A DNA stretch of 64,000 nt from Niveibacterium microcysteis (GTDB taxonomy: Bacteria; Pseudomonadota; Gammaproteobacteria; Burkholderiales; Rhodocyclaceae). The stretch's first letter is position 1. Each line of letters opens with the position of its first letter. Shown one piece after another: positions 54,013 to 63,738 of the stretch. A program made the position numbers and the translations under genes. Under the pieces are notes generated by a model, which was not told the origin of the DNA, searched no databases, and saw only the letters and a list, made by a program, of their open reading frames with translations. The stretch spans positions 496,001 through 560,000 of the forward strand of contig NZ_CP071060.1 of NCBI RefSeq assembly GCF_017161445.1, written 5' to 3'.

Positions 54013-55824
54013 ATGATCGTTCGCCGTTCCCCGGTCACGCGCGTGACCGGTATCGCCGCATGTCTCGCGGCAGCCCTTCCCCAACTTGCAATTGCTGGCG
54101 GCACCATCAGCGCGTTCGATGTGCCGCAGGCACCGGTTGAACACACCGATCGCCTGATCGTGAAATACCGCAACACGCTCAACATCGGCGCGCAATCGGC
54201 GCCGGTGGCGACGCAGCGTGCGCAGGTGTTTGAAGCTGCCGGCGCGCGCCTGGGTGTGACGATGCATGCTTTGCGAAAGACCGCCCTCGGTGCGGACGTC
54301 GTGAAGCTCGACCGCAAGGTCACGCAGGCTGAAGCGTCGCAGTTGATCGCCGAACTGAAGGCCCGCGATGCCAGTATCGAATACGCGGAGCCGGACCGCA
54401 TGATGCATGCGCTCTTCACGCCGAACGACACGCGCTATGCCGAGCAGTGGGATCTCTACGAAGCCACCGGGGGCATGCGTGTGCCGGGGGCGTGGGACCA
54501 GGGCAACGGAAGCGGCGTGGTGGTTGCAGTGATTGACACCGGCTATCGGCCACACGCCGACCTCGCCGCGAACATCGTCGCAGGCTACGACTTCATCTCC
54601 GACACTGCCGTGTCCAACGACGGCGATGGCCGCGATGCCGACGCGAGTGACCCGGGCGACTGGACCAATGCCGGCGAGTGCGGCACCGGCTGGGCAGCAA
54701 CGAATTCAAGCTGGCACGGTACGCATGTGGGCGGCACGATTGCCGCGTTGACGAACAACGGCAGCGGGGTTGCCGGTATCGCCTACGGTGCGCGCGTGCA
54801 ACCGCTGCGGGTGCTGGGGCGTTGCGGTGGCTACACCTCGGATATCGCGGATGCCATCGTCTGGGCATCAGGGGGCGCGGTCAGCGGCGTCCCGGCAAAC
54901 GCCACGCCTGCGCGGGTTATCAATATGTCGCTAGGCGGCAGTGGTGCTTGCGACACCACCACGCAGAACGCGATCACCTCGGCGCGCTCCCGCGGCACCG
55001 TGGTGGTGGTGGCGGCGGGCAACGAGAACCAGAACGCGTCGAACTCGAACCCGGCGAATTGCTCCGGCGTGATCGCCGTTGCGGCGACCGGTCGCTATGG
55101 CGATCGTGCGTACTACTCCAACTACGGCAGCATCGTGACGCTCGCGGCACCCGGGGGTGACATGAGTGGCAGCGCGTCCAACGGCATCCTGTCCACCCTC
55201 AACGCGGGCACCAAGTCGCCCGGAGCGGATTCCTATGCCTTTTACCAGGGCACTTCAATGGCGACACCGCATGTTGCTGCGGTCGCGGCGCTCGTCATTG
55301 CAAAGAATCCGGCGCTCACGCCGGATCAGGTGAAGGGTGTGCTCACCAGCACCGTGCGCCCCTTCCCGGGCTCCTGCTCCGGATGCGGTGCGGGCCTCGT
55401 CGATGCCAGCGCGGCAGTGGCGGCGGCGAATGGCGGTGGTGGCGGTGGCGGCGGTGTCGTGAACGTGACCGAGGTGGAGCCGAACAACTCCCGCACTGCG
55501 CCGATGCTGTTGTCGCAGCCGTCGAAGGTGGCCGGCACGATGGCTTCCAGTACCGATCAGGACTGGTACCGCGTCGATCTGCCGGCCGGCAAGACGCTCA
55601 CTGCGACACTGGTGGCGGGCCTCAGCACGGCTGACTATGACCTCTACCTCTACAACTCTGCGGGCACGCAGATCGCGAAGAGTGAGTTGGGTGCCGGCAA
55701 GACCGATACCGCAAGCACCACCAACACCGGCACGACGACGGTCACGCGCTATGTACAGGTGCGCTACTACAGCGGCGGCACCGGCTCGACCAACGGCAAG
55801 TATTCGCTGACGGCAAGCTGGTAA
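54013..55824 (+). CDS. Secreted S8 (subtilisin-like) protease with PPC domain
   Basis: A 603-aa exported protease. Signal peptide (to about residue 28), an inhibitor-type propeptide (DRLIVKYRN...YAEPDRMMHAL, about 44-135), and a catalytic domain with Asp175 (VVAVIDTGYRPH), His235 (SSWHGTHVGGT), Asn337 (AAGNEN) and Ser415 (YQGTSMATPHVA). A run of eight glycines then leads to a bacterial pre-peptidase C-terminal (PPC) domain (EVEPNNSRTAPM...DQDWYRVDLPAG). Type II secretion is the usual route. The ATG at 54013 lies 9 bases after AGGAG; ATG 54004 is too close. It has no GlyGly-CTERM tail despite the nearby rhombosortase. Confidence 0.93.
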   Translation: MIVRRSPVTRVTGIAACLAAALPQLAIAGGTISAFDVPQAPVEHTDRLIVKYRNTLNIGAQSAPVATQRAQVFEAAGARLGVTMHALRKTALGADVVKLDRKVTQAEASQLIAELKARDASIEYAEPDRMMHALFTPNDTRYAEQWDLYEATGGMRVPGAWDQGNGSGVVVAVIDTGYRPHADLAANIVAGYDFISDTAVSNDGDGRDADASDPGDWTNAGECGTGWAATNSSWHGTHVGGTIAALTNNGSGVAGIAYGARVQPLRVLGRCGGYTSDIADAIVWASGGAVSGVPANATPARVINMSLGGSGACDTTTQNAITSARSRGTVVVVAAGNENQNASNSNPANCSGVIAVAATGRYGDRAYYSNYGSIVTLAAPGGDMSGSASNGILSTLNAGTKSPGADSYAFYQGTSMATPHVAAVAALVIAKNPALTPDQVKGVLTSTVRPFPGSCSGCGAGLVDASAAVAAANGGGGGGGGVVNVTEVEPNNSRTAPMLLSQPSKVAGTMASSTDQDWYRVDLPAGKTLTATLVAGLSTADYDLYLYNSAGTQIAKSELGAGKTDTASTTNTGTTTVTRYVQVRYYSGGTGSTNGKYSLTASW

Positions 55825-55884
55825 GCAGGGCGTCACAGGCCGGCGGGCGCCGCAAGGTGTCCGCCGAACTTTGCGTGTGAAATG

Positions 55885-55918
55885 AAAAGCCCCGCCGCGG
55901 CGATGCCGGGGCGGGGCT
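55885..55918 (-). terminator. Rho-independent terminator of pepN
   Basis: On the minus strand AGCCCCGCC and GGCGGGGCT form a perfect 9-bp stem with a 13-base loop, followed by TTTTC. It lies about 20 bases after the pepN stop, between convergent genes. Confidence 0.8.
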
Positions 55919-55938
55919 CACGTTGCGTCGGCGCGTGC

Positions 55939-58638
55939 TCAGCTGTCGAGCGCCTTGCCGACCACTTCAGCCACGTCGCGCGAGAGGCCGTTCTGGCTCT
56001 GGATGCGAGCCAGCTGCACGCGCGCCAGCGATTGGCGATGTGTGTCGAACTTGCGCCAGCGGTCGAAGGCGCGTGCGATGCGCGATGCCACCTGCGGGTT
56101 CATCGCATCGAGTTGCAGGATTGCATCGGCGGCGAACGCGTAGCCCGAACCGTCGGCGGCATGGAAATGCTTCGGGTTCGCGGCACAGAACGCGCGGATC
56201 AGCGCATACACCTTGTTCGGGTTCTTGATGTCGAACGCCGGGTGCTGCAGCAGGGCGCGCACACGCTGCCCCGTATCCGCAGCGCGCGCGGTGGACTGAA
56301 CCATCAACCACTTGTCGACAACCAGCGCCTCGTCCTTCCACTTGTCGAGGAAGCGGGCGAGCGCGTCGTCGCGTTCTGCCAACTCAAACTGCGCAATCGC
56401 AGCAAGCGCGGCCATCGTGTCGGTCATGTTGTCCGCGGTATCGAACTGCGTCATGACCAAGGCGCGCGATTCGGCGTCGTCGATCTCGGCAAGGTAGCCG
56501 AGGCAGGCGTTGCGCAAGGCGCGTGCGCCCGCTTGTTGGGCCTCGGGCGAATAGGGCGCATCCACCTTCAGCTCATGGTAGGCCGCAGCGAGGGGGCCTT
56601 TGAGCTCACGGGCAAGATGGCGCCGCAGCGCGAGTCGGGCGGCGTGGATCGCGTCCGGATCGACGGTGCCGTCGGTGGCCTCGATCAGCACCACTTCGGA
56701 CGGCAGCGCCAGGGCTTCGGCCACCAGCGCCGGATCGCCGCCCGGCGCGAAGGCCGAACCGAGCAGCGCGCGGATCGCATCGGCGTAGGTCGTCGGTATC
56801 CACGCGAGCGAATCACCGTCGCCAGCCTGGTAGGCCGCGATGCCTGCCGTGAGGATGTCGGTTGCGAGGCGCTGACCGGCTTCCCAACGGCAGAAGGCGT
56901 CGCTGTCGTGCGCCATCAGGTGTGTCAGTTCCGCGGCGGTGTACGGGTAGTCCAGCACCACCGGCGCCGAGAAGCCACGCAGCAGCGAGGGCACGGGTGC
57001 GGCCGCGATGTCCTCGAACACGAAGCTCTGACGATCTTCGGTAACCGACAGCACGCGTTGGGTGCCCGCAGCGCTGGTCTCGCCCGCGAGGCGAAGCGGC
57101 AGCTCGCGACCGTCGGCATCGAGCAAACCCAACACCAGTGGCAGGTGGTAGGCGCCGCGCGCAACGGGCTTGCCTTCGGCTTCGAGGCGCTTTTCGTAGG
57201 CCGTGGCCGGATACAGTTGCTCGACATCCAGCGTGAAGCGTTTGGTTGCTGCGTCGTAGGCGCCGCGCACAACCAGCTTCGGCGTGCCCGCCTGGTTGTA
57301 CCAGCGCTTGAACTGTGTGAGGTCGAGGCCGGACGCGTCCTGCATCGCGGCGACGAAGTCCTCGCAGGTCACCGCCTGACCGTCGTGGCGCGCGAAGTAG
57401 AGATCCATACCCTTGCGGAAGGCGTCCTTGCCGATCAGCGTGTGGATCATGCGGATCACTTCAGCGCCCTTCTCGTACACCGTGGCGCTGTAGAAGTTGT
57501 TGATCTCGGCATAGCTGGCCGGCCGGATCGGGTGCGCCATCGGGCCGGCGTCTTCCGGGAACTGTGCGGTGCGCAGCGTGCGCACTTCCTGGATACGGGT
57601 CACGCCGGCCGAATGCATGTCCATGCCGAACTGCTGGTCACGGAACACCGTGAGGCCTTCCTTCAGCGAGAGCTGGAACCAGTCGCGGCAGGTCACGCGG
57701 TTGCCGGTCCAGTTGTGGAAGTACTCGTGTGCGACGACGCGGTCGATGTTCTGGAAGTCGATGTCGGTGGCGGTGTCCGGGCGGGCCAGCACGTACTTCG
57801 TGTTGAAGATGTTGAGGCCCTTGTTTTCCATCGCGCCCATGTTGAAGTCGCCGACCGCGACGATCATGTAGTGGTCCAGATCCATCTCCAGACCGAACAC
57901 GTCTTCGTCCCACTTCATCGACTTCTTCAGCGCTGCCATCGCATGGCCGCACTGGTCGAGCTTGCCCGGCTCCACGTACACCGCGCAGCGCACCTTGCGA
58001 CCCGACTTGGTGACGAACCAGTCTTCGAGCATGTCGAGTTTGGCCGCGACCATCGCGAACAGGTAGCTCGGCTTGCGGAATGGGTCTTCCCACTTCGCCC
58101 AGTGGCGGCCGCCTTCTTCGTCACCGGCGCCGACCGGATTGCCGTTGCCCAGCAGCACCGGGAACTGCGCCTTGTCGGCATGGATCGTGACCGTGTACTT
58201 CGCCATCACGTCAGGCCGGTCGAGGAACCAGGTGATGCGGCGGAAGCCTTCGGCCTCGCACTGGGTGAAGTAACCGTCCTTCGAGCGGTACAGGCCCGAC
58301 AGCTGCGTATTGCCGTCCGGGTTGATCGTGCTGACCGTGGTCAGCGTAAAGCTCTCGGGCAGTTCGGCGTGGATCAGCAGGCGGTCATCGCACAGCGCGT
58401 ATTCGCCCTGGCCAAGCAGGCGGCCATCAAGGCGGATCGTCTCCAGTTTCAGTTCTTCTCCGGTCAGCACCAGCGCCGCGCTCGGGTCAGCCGCCGCCGG
58501 GTTGCGGTGGCAGGCGAGTGCCGCGGTCACCGTGGCGTGCCCGGTCTCGATCGCGACGTCGAGATCGACGGTCTCGATCAGGAAGGCCGGCGGGGTGTAG
58601 TCCTTCAGGTAGATCGCTTGTGGCGTGTCGGTTCGCAT
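55939..58638 (-). CDS. pepN: Aminopeptidase N (M1 family)
   Basis: An 899-aa cytoplasmic zinc aminopeptidase that removes N-terminal residues during peptide turnover. The exopeptidase motif GAMEN (268-272) and zinc site HEYFH (His304, Glu305, His308) with Glu327 (LKEGLT) are intact. The protein has the usual four-domain length, ending with the helical C-terminal domain. The ATG at 58638 (MRTDTPQAIYL) follows GAGGAACC. A single-gene transcript with its own terminator. Confidence 0.96.
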   Translation of the reverse strand: MRTDTPQAIYLKDYTPPAFLIETVDLDVAIETGHATVTAALACHRNPAAADPSAALVLTGEELKLETIRLDGRLLGQGEYALCDDRLLIHAELPESFTLTTVSTINPDGNTQLSGLYRSKDGYFTQCEAEGFRRITWFLDRPDVMAKYTVTIHADKAQFPVLLGNGNPVGAGDEEGGRHWAKWEDPFRKPSYLFAMVAAKLDMLEDWFVTKSGRKVRCAVYVEPGKLDQCGHAMAALKKSMKWDEDVFGLEMDLDHYMIVAVGDFNMGAMENKGLNIFNTKYVLARPDTATDIDFQNIDRVVAHEYFHNWTGNRVTCRDWFQLSLKEGLTVFRDQQFGMDMHSAGVTRIQEVRTLRTAQFPEDAGPMAHPIRPASYAEINNFYSATVYEKGAEVIRMIHTLIGKDAFRKGMDLYFARHDGQAVTCEDFVAAMQDASGLDLTQFKRWYNQAGTPKLVVRGAYDAATKRFTLDVEQLYPATAYEKRLEAEGKPVARGAYHLPLVLGLLDADGRELPLRLAGETSAAGTQRVLSVTEDRQSFVFEDIAAAPVPSLLRGFSAPVVLDYPYTAAELTHLMAHDSDAFCRWEAGQRLATDILTAGIAAYQAGDGDSLAWIPTTYADAIRALLGSAFAPGGDPALVAEALALPSEVVLIEATDGTVDPDAIHAARLALRRHLARELKGPLAAAYHELKVDAPYSPEAQQAGARALRNACLGYLAEIDDAESRALVMTQFDTADNMTDTMAALAAIAQFELAERDDALARFLDKWKDEALVVDKWLMVQSTARAADTGQRVRALLQHPAFDIKNPNKVYALIRAFCAANPKHFHAADGSGYAFAADAILQLDAMNPQVASRIARAFDRWRKFDTHRQSLARVQLARIQSQNGLSRDVAEVVGKALDS

Positions 58639-59267
58639 GGGGGTTCCTCGGTCTGGGCGCCGTGCATAGGCGGGGCAGAAGCCGGTGCTTGCGCCCACGC
58701 GCACGCCCGTTCCGCCATTCTGGAATGGAGCGAAATTCTAGTGGAGCAAACGGCGCTCGGTTGTCGTCGATGCGACCGGGAATTGCCGGCGCGGGGCGAA
58801 CAGGTGAGCGAAGCGGAAGCCAGAAAGATGAAGCCCGTCGGTGAGGGGGGACTCGACCGACGGGCGGGGGGAGACAAGGACGCTACGGAGGAGGAGAGGC
58901 CGCTGGGGGAAGCGACTTCGGGGGGGGGACGGGGGGAGTCCGTAACGCCTTGGAACGAATTAAACCAGCCTCGTCGTTTGCAATCCTTGCGGGGATTGCG
59001 CAATTCAAAAAAAACTTTCTGATCGAGCGAAAAGATCGAAAACCTAATCCGCAGGCCGCTTTGCGGGTAATCCCGAATTGCCGCTGGCCGCAATGCAAAG
59101 GCCGTGACTGCCTGCACAGTTTCCAGACGGTTCCGAATTGACAGCGATTGCTTGTGCACCCGGCGCAAATTGCGCGGCGCCCGGCAATCCGCCCGCGAAC
59201 GCGGACAGATGGCTCTGACGACCCGCCCAAGTCGTGGCAGACTCCGCGCACGCATGCGGAGGTCACG
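58639..59267. other. Intergenic region with G-tracts between pepN and the GGDEF-EAL gene
   Basis: About 630 bases between divergent genes. From about 58845 to 58945 the plus strand is very purine-rich, with G-runs of 5 to 9 (GGGGGGGGGA near 58920) and GAGGAGGAGAGG. Such a tract could form G-quadruplex structure or vary in length. An open plus-strand frame covers 58741-59022 but lacks a start signal and looks compositional. No RNA gene was recognised. Confidence 0.45.
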
Positions 59268-61754
59268 GTGGTTCTTGCAGCTCAGGTGTCAGACGTTGGT
59301 AGCGGCGCGGATAGGCGGATGGATGCACTTGCACAGCTTGATCGGCTGCGCGAGACAGCACCGCAACGGGCGCTGCGCTATGCCGAAGAGTTGCTCGATG
59401 ATGCGCTGAACGCGTCCGATGGTCCGCTGGCGGCGAACATCCGGCTCGGCCTGGGTGAGATCCTGCGCGTGCTGGGCCGCGTGCCGGATGCGACGACGCA
59501 TCTGCGCGCGGCTCTGACCTGGTTCGAATCCAACGGCGATCGCCTCGGCGAAGCCTGGGCACACCACCACTTGGCCACGGTCTGCGCGGCGAGTGGGTTG
59601 CTCGATCATTCGCTGCGCCACATCGAAACCGCGCGCGACCTGTTCGATTTGATCGACGATGCTCGCGGTCAGGCACGCGCTCTGGTGACCGAGGCGGTTA
59701 CCTATTCCAATTCCGGCCGGCCGGCCGAGGGCCTCCACCTGGCCGAGCGCGCCGAACGCATCTACCGCCTGCGCTGCCCGCAGCACGCTATCGAATTGGG
59801 CTACGCGCTCTATAACCGCGCCACGCCGCTGATCGCGCTCGGCCGCCATGAGGAGGCGCGTGAAGCCCTGGTCGAAGCGCTCGAGATCAGTCGCCGCGAG
59901 GGCGCCAATCGCCTCGGCGCCCTCGCCCTCGGCCAGCTGGGGGTGATCCACCAGCTGCGCGGCACGCTGGACGCCGCGCGTGACGCGATCGAGGACGCGC
60001 TTGAATTGGGCGAAGCGATGGGCGAGCCGATCATCGAGGCGTGGAGCCACTACCACCTCGCGACGATTGCCGCCGAGATCAGTGACAGCGAAACCTTCGA
60101 TGCCCACATGGATCGCGCGCTGGCGGCGGCTCAGAAGCATGCGTTGCTGGACTGCCATGTGGCCTGCCTCGATCAGCTGCACAAACACTACGAGCGGATC
60201 GGCGACACGACGGCGGCGCTGGCGACGCACCGTGAGCTGCTGACCGCGCGGCTGACCCAGCTCGAACGTACCAGCTCGCAGAACCTGCGCTACATGCAGG
60301 CGGTGCGTTCGCTGGAAGACACCCGTGCCGACAAGGCCGAACTGGAAACCCGTGTCGCCGAGCGCACGCGGGAACTGTCCGAAACCGTGCAGCGGCTGGA
60401 GCGCGAGATCACCAGGCGCGAGGAAATCGAGCGTCAGGTGCGCTTCCTTGCCGAACGCGATCCGCTCACCCGCTGCCCCAACCGGCGTGCGCTGATCTCC
60501 TTCCTTGGCGAGATGCTGCATGCCGCGGCTGGCGGCGAGCATGTCGCGGTGATCTTCATCGACGTCGACCGTTTCAAGCAGATCAACGACTCGCTCGGCC
60601 ACACGGCTGGCGACAGCGTGCTGTGTGACGTCGCGCAGCGGCTGGCGCAAGCCTGTGGCGATGGCGGCCTGCTCTCGCGATACGGTGGCGATGAGTTCGT
60701 CGCGGTGATGCCGCTCGAAGCGCCGGTCGGCGCCGGTCGCGGGCTGGCCGATCGTGAGCTTGCGCTGGCGGTGGCGCGCGTGCGGCGTTGCTTTGAGCAG
60801 CCCTTCGCGGTCAGCGGCGAGCAGTTCTATCTGGATTGCAGTATCGGCGCGAGCCTGCATCCGGAGGACGGCAATGAGCCGGAGCAGCTGATCGCCTGTG
60901 CCGATATGGCGATGTACGCGGTCAAGCAGTCGGGCCGCGGTGGCCATGCGCTGTTTGATGTGTCGCTCGCCGAGGCCGCACACGAACGGCTTGCGCTGGA
61001 GAAGTCACTGCGTCACGCGACTGAGCGCGGTGAGTTCGAACTGCGTTTCGAGCCGCGCGTCGCTGCACGTAACGGCCTCGTCGTGGCGCTGGAGGCGCTG
61101 CTGCGCTGGCGCCACCCCAAGCTTGGCTGGGTGCCGCCCTCGCGCTTCATCCCGATCGCTGAAGATACCGGCGAGATCGTGCCGATCGGTCGTTGGGTGC
61201 TTGAGCACGCCTGCATGCAGCTCGCCAGTTGGCGGGCGATCGGGCACCACAGCCTGCGCGTGGCGGTGAACGTGTCGGCGCGGCAGATCCGAGATGTCGA
61301 ACTGCTGCCGGCGATCGAGCATGCGCTCAAGGCGAGCGGGCTGCCACCCGACGCGTTGGAGGTCGAGATCACCGAATCGCTGCTGATCGAAGACCCCGAG
61401 GGCGTCGCGCGCGTGCTTGGCCGGCTCAAGGATGCCGGTATCCGAATCTCGCTGGACGACTTCGGCATGGGGTATTCGAACCTGGCGATGCTCGCGCGGA
61501 TGCCGCTCGACATCCTCAAGCTCGACCGCAGCCTGGTCGAGGAGATGGTGCGCAGCACCCGCGCAGCGACGGTGGTCGCCTCGATCGTGAGCCTTGCGCG
61601 TGGCCTGGGTCTGGCGGTGGTCGCCGAGGGCGTGCAGGACGAAGGCACCCGCATCGCGCTGACCGCACTGGCTTGCGACAGCTTCCAGGGCTACCTGTTC
61701 TCCCAACCGCTGACGGCGGACGAAGTCAGCGCGCGCCTCGCGGCGGTGGGCTGA
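59268..61754 (+). CDS. TPR-GGDEF-EAL cyclic-di-GMP protein
   Basis: An 828-aa cytoplasmic protein. TPR-like helical repeats fill about 1-340 (LRHIETARDLFDLIDDARGQARAL is one unit). A coiled coil follows (about 350-400), then a GGDEF domain with intact GGDEF at 473-477 but no inhibitory RxxD five residues before it. An EAL domain has the intact EAL at 609-611 (VALEALLRWRHP) and downstream motifs NVSARQ, EITES, DDFGMGYSNL and DILKLDRS. Both synthesis and hydrolysis of c-di-GMP are possible. The GTG at 59268 behind GGAGG is the likely start; an ATG at 59319 is the alternative. TPR suggests control by a protein partner. Confidence 0.9.
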   Translation: MVLAAQVSDVGSGADRRMDALAQLDRLRETAPQRALRYAEELLDDALNASDGPLAANIRLGLGEILRVLGRVPDATTHLRAALTWFESNGDRLGEAWAHHHLATVCAASGLLDHSLRHIETARDLFDLIDDARGQARALVTEAVTYSNSGRPAEGLHLAERAERIYRLRCPQHAIELGYALYNRATPLIALGRHEEAREALVEALEISRREGANRLGALALGQLGVIHQLRGTLDAARDAIEDALELGEAMGEPIIEAWSHYHLATIAAEISDSETFDAHMDRALAAAQKHALLDCHVACLDQLHKHYERIGDTTAALATHRELLTARLTQLERTSSQNLRYMQAVRSLEDTRADKAELETRVAERTRELSETVQRLEREITRREEIERQVRFLAERDPLTRCPNRRALISFLGEMLHAAAGGEHVAVIFIDVDRFKQINDSLGHTAGDSVLCDVAQRLAQACGDGGLLSRYGGDEFVAVMPLEAPVGAGRGLADRELALAVARVRRCFEQPFAVSGEQFYLDCSIGASLHPEDGNEPEQLIACADMAMYAVKQSGRGGHALFDVSLAEAAHERLALEKSLRHATERGEFELRFEPRVAARNGLVVALEALLRWRHPKLGWVPPSRFIPIAEDTGEIVPIGRWVLEHACMQLASWRAIGHHSLRVAVNVSARQIRDVELLPAIEHALKASGLPPDALEVEITESLLIEDPEGVARVLGRLKDAGIRISLDDFGMGYSNLAMLARMPLDILKLDRSLVEEMVRSTRAATVVASIVSLARGLGLAVVAEGVQDEGTRIALTALACDSFQGYLFSQPLTADEVSARLAAVG

Positions 61755-61779
61755 TCGGTTCCGCCGGCATGCCTTCCTG

Positions 61780-62079
61780 ATGACGCAACCCGAGCTTCTC
61801 GCCCTGCGCGACCAGATCGATGAGATCGATGAACGGCTGGTCGGCTTGCTGGCCGGTCGCTTCGACGTGACCGAAGCGATCGGGCGGCTCAAGGCGGAAG
61901 CCGGCGCCAAGCCCGTTGATCCCTCGCGCGAGCGCGAACAAGGCCGGCGTTACGAGGCCCTGGCGCAAAGCCATGGGCTCGATCCGGCGCTTGTACAACA
62001 GGTCTTTCGCACGATCATCGATGAAGTCGTGCGCAGGCATGCGGCGCTGGCGGCGCGCGCCGCCTCTGCTCAGGACTAG
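61780..62079 (+). CDS. Chorismate mutase (AroQ class)
   Basis: A 99-aa helical enzyme converting chorismate to prephenate for Phe/Tyr synthesis. The AroQ pattern is clear: LLALRDQIDEIDERLVGLLAGRFDVTEAIGRLKAE, VDPSREREQGRRYEALA and the C-terminal helix VFRTIIDEVVRRH. It is free-standing, not fused to prephenate dehydratase. It lies 25 bases after the GGDEF-EAL gene, so they may share a transcript, and its stop nearly touches the convergent pyruvate-kinase-like gene. Confidence 0.9.
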   Translation: MTQPELLALRDQIDEIDERLVGLLAGRFDVTEAIGRLKAEAGAKPVDPSREREQGRRYEALAQSHGLDPALVQQVFRTIIDEVVRRHAALAARAASAQD

Positions 62080-62080
62080 A

Positions 62081-63595
62081 TCAAAACAAGGCCTGCCAAG
62101 ACTGCAGTGCTCTCAGCCGCGCAGTCTTCTTGCGCTGGTGGGCCTCCATGCGCTGCAACACGTCGGCGAGCAGATCGACCGCGTCGAGGATGTAAGGCCC
62201 CTTGTTCAGCATCACGCATTCGGCGCGCACGCCCATCGCTGCGTCGGTGATTTCCCCGCGCGAAGGTTGGCCGCGCTTGGCGAGCGATTCGAGCACCTGG
62301 GTCGCCCACACCACCGGTACCGAAGCGGCTTCGCAGAGCCACAGGATCTCTTCCTGAATCTCGGCCAAGCGTTGGTAGCCCAGTTCGACCGCGAGGTCGC
62401 CACGCGCGATCATGACCGCGGCCGGGTTGCGACCGGCGGCAGCAACGATGATCTCTGGCAGGTTGCGCACCGCGCGCCGTGTCTCGATCTTCATCAGCAA
62501 GGCCGGCGCCTGCGCGCCCCGCCGGCCGGCGGACTCCAGCGCCGATTGCAGGCGCGCGACATCGTCGGCGCCCTGCACGAAGGAATAGCCGACGATATCC
62601 GCGTGGCGTGCCACGAAGGGAAGTGCGGCCAGGTCGGCTTCGGTAAGCGCCGGCACCGCGAGTTCGGAGGCGGGGAAGTTGAGCCCCTTGTCCGCCTTCA
62701 GGCGTTTGCCATCGCTTGGTGCATGGGTGATCTGCACCCGAACCGCGCCGTGGCGCCGTTCGGTGACTTGACCACCCAGTTCACCGTCGTCCACCCAAAC
62801 CGGGTCGCCGTGCGCGAGCTGGCCGATGACCTCGGGCAGGCTGCAGCCGATCGCCCGTTCGCCCGTGGGCACGTCGGACGGCGCGCGCGCGAGCCAGAAG
62901 CTGTCGCCAACACCGAAGCGCGGCTTGTCGCTGGCCCCGGCAAAAACGGTGGTGCGCAGCTTCGGCCCTGCGAGATCCATCAGCACGCGCGTGCGCGGCG
63001 GCAGGCCGAGTTTGCGTTCGGTGGCGCGTAGTCGGTCGATCATGGCCGCCCAGTTCGCCTCGTCGCCGTGTGCGCAGTTGATGCGAACCAGTTCGACGCC
63101 ACGTTGCAGCAGGCCGCGCAGCAGTTCGCTGTCGTCCGCCGCAGCGTCGGGCAAGGTCACCATGATGCGTGTGCGCCGCTGCGGGCTCGGCACGCCAAAG
63201 ACCCGCAGACATTCTTCTTCGAGGCGGCGGTTGCCGGCAATGAAATCGCCACGCGCGGGCAGGGCTGGTTGGCGCGCTTCGGGCACGCCGGCTGCGCGGG
63301 CCACCAGCGCGGTCGTGGCGGCAAGCGATTCGAGCGTGCGCGACTCGCTTCTCCCCAGCGATGAAAGGCCAAAGCGGGTCAGTTCCTCCTGCAGTGCACA
63401 CAGGTCGCGCCGTCGCAGCGCAAGGTAGCAGGCCAGGTTGCGTGCCGAGGGCGCGAAGTCGGCGCGCCGGATCCAGCTGGCCCACTGGTCGACCAGGCCT
63501 TCGCCCTCGTCGGCGATGTCCGCCCGCAGGGCTTCGAGTTCGGTGTACAGATTGGCGAGGTGCAGTGAAGTCTTGTCGGCGACCGTGGTCGGCAT
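62081..63595 (-). CDS. Divergent pyruvate-kinase-like protein
   Basis: 504 aa. A ~135-residue N-terminal helical extension precedes a pyruvate kinase barrel: RTRIMVTLPDAA, LVRINCAHGDEANW, LMDLAGPKLRT, ALLMKIETRRAVRNLPEII, VMIARGDLAVELGYQRLAEIQEEIL and VPVVWATQVLESLAKRGQPSRGEITDAAMG. Key substrate and metal residues (Lys and Glu of KIE, Asp of ARGDL) are present. DLQGPKIR is altered to DLAGPKLR, and the C-terminal allosteric domain appears absent. It may be a pyruvate kinase paralogue with altered regulation or activity. Confidence 0.82.
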   Translation of the reverse strand: MPTTVADKTSLHLANLYTELEALRADIADEGEGLVDQWASWIRRADFAPSARNLACYLALRRRDLCALQEELTRFGLSSLGRSESRTLESLAATTALVARAAGVPEARQPALPARGDFIAGNRRLEEECLRVFGVPSPQRRTRIMVTLPDAAADDSELLRGLLQRGVELVRINCAHGDEANWAAMIDRLRATERKLGLPPRTRVLMDLAGPKLRTTVFAGASDKPRFGVGDSFWLARAPSDVPTGERAIGCSLPEVIGQLAHGDPVWVDDGELGGQVTERRHGAVRVQITHAPSDGKRLKADKGLNFPASELAVPALTEADLAALPFVARHADIVGYSFVQGADDVARLQSALESAGRRGAQAPALLMKIETRRAVRNLPEIIVAAAGRNPAAVMIARGDLAVELGYQRLAEIQEEILWLCEAASVPVVWATQVLESLAKRGQPSRGEITDAAMGVRAECVMLNKGPYILDAVDLLADVLQRMEAHQRKKTARLRALQSWQALF

Positions 63596-63738
63596 GGCGC
63601 GCCTTTCGGAATACAGGAAGCGGGGCAGTGATCTTCGCCGCCCGGCATTGCAGGCCGATTGCAGTGTTGCGCCTCAGGTTGCGGCGTTCGCTGCCGATAA
63701 CCCTGCTTGCACCGTATTCGATCTGCACGGAGATTTCA

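Noticed and set aside
58741-59022. Plus-strand open frame upstream of the GGDEF-EAL gene (Glu/Arg/Gly-rich)
   Set aside because: No start signal, low-complexity composition from the G-rich tract, and it is merely the end of a frame running antisense through pepN.
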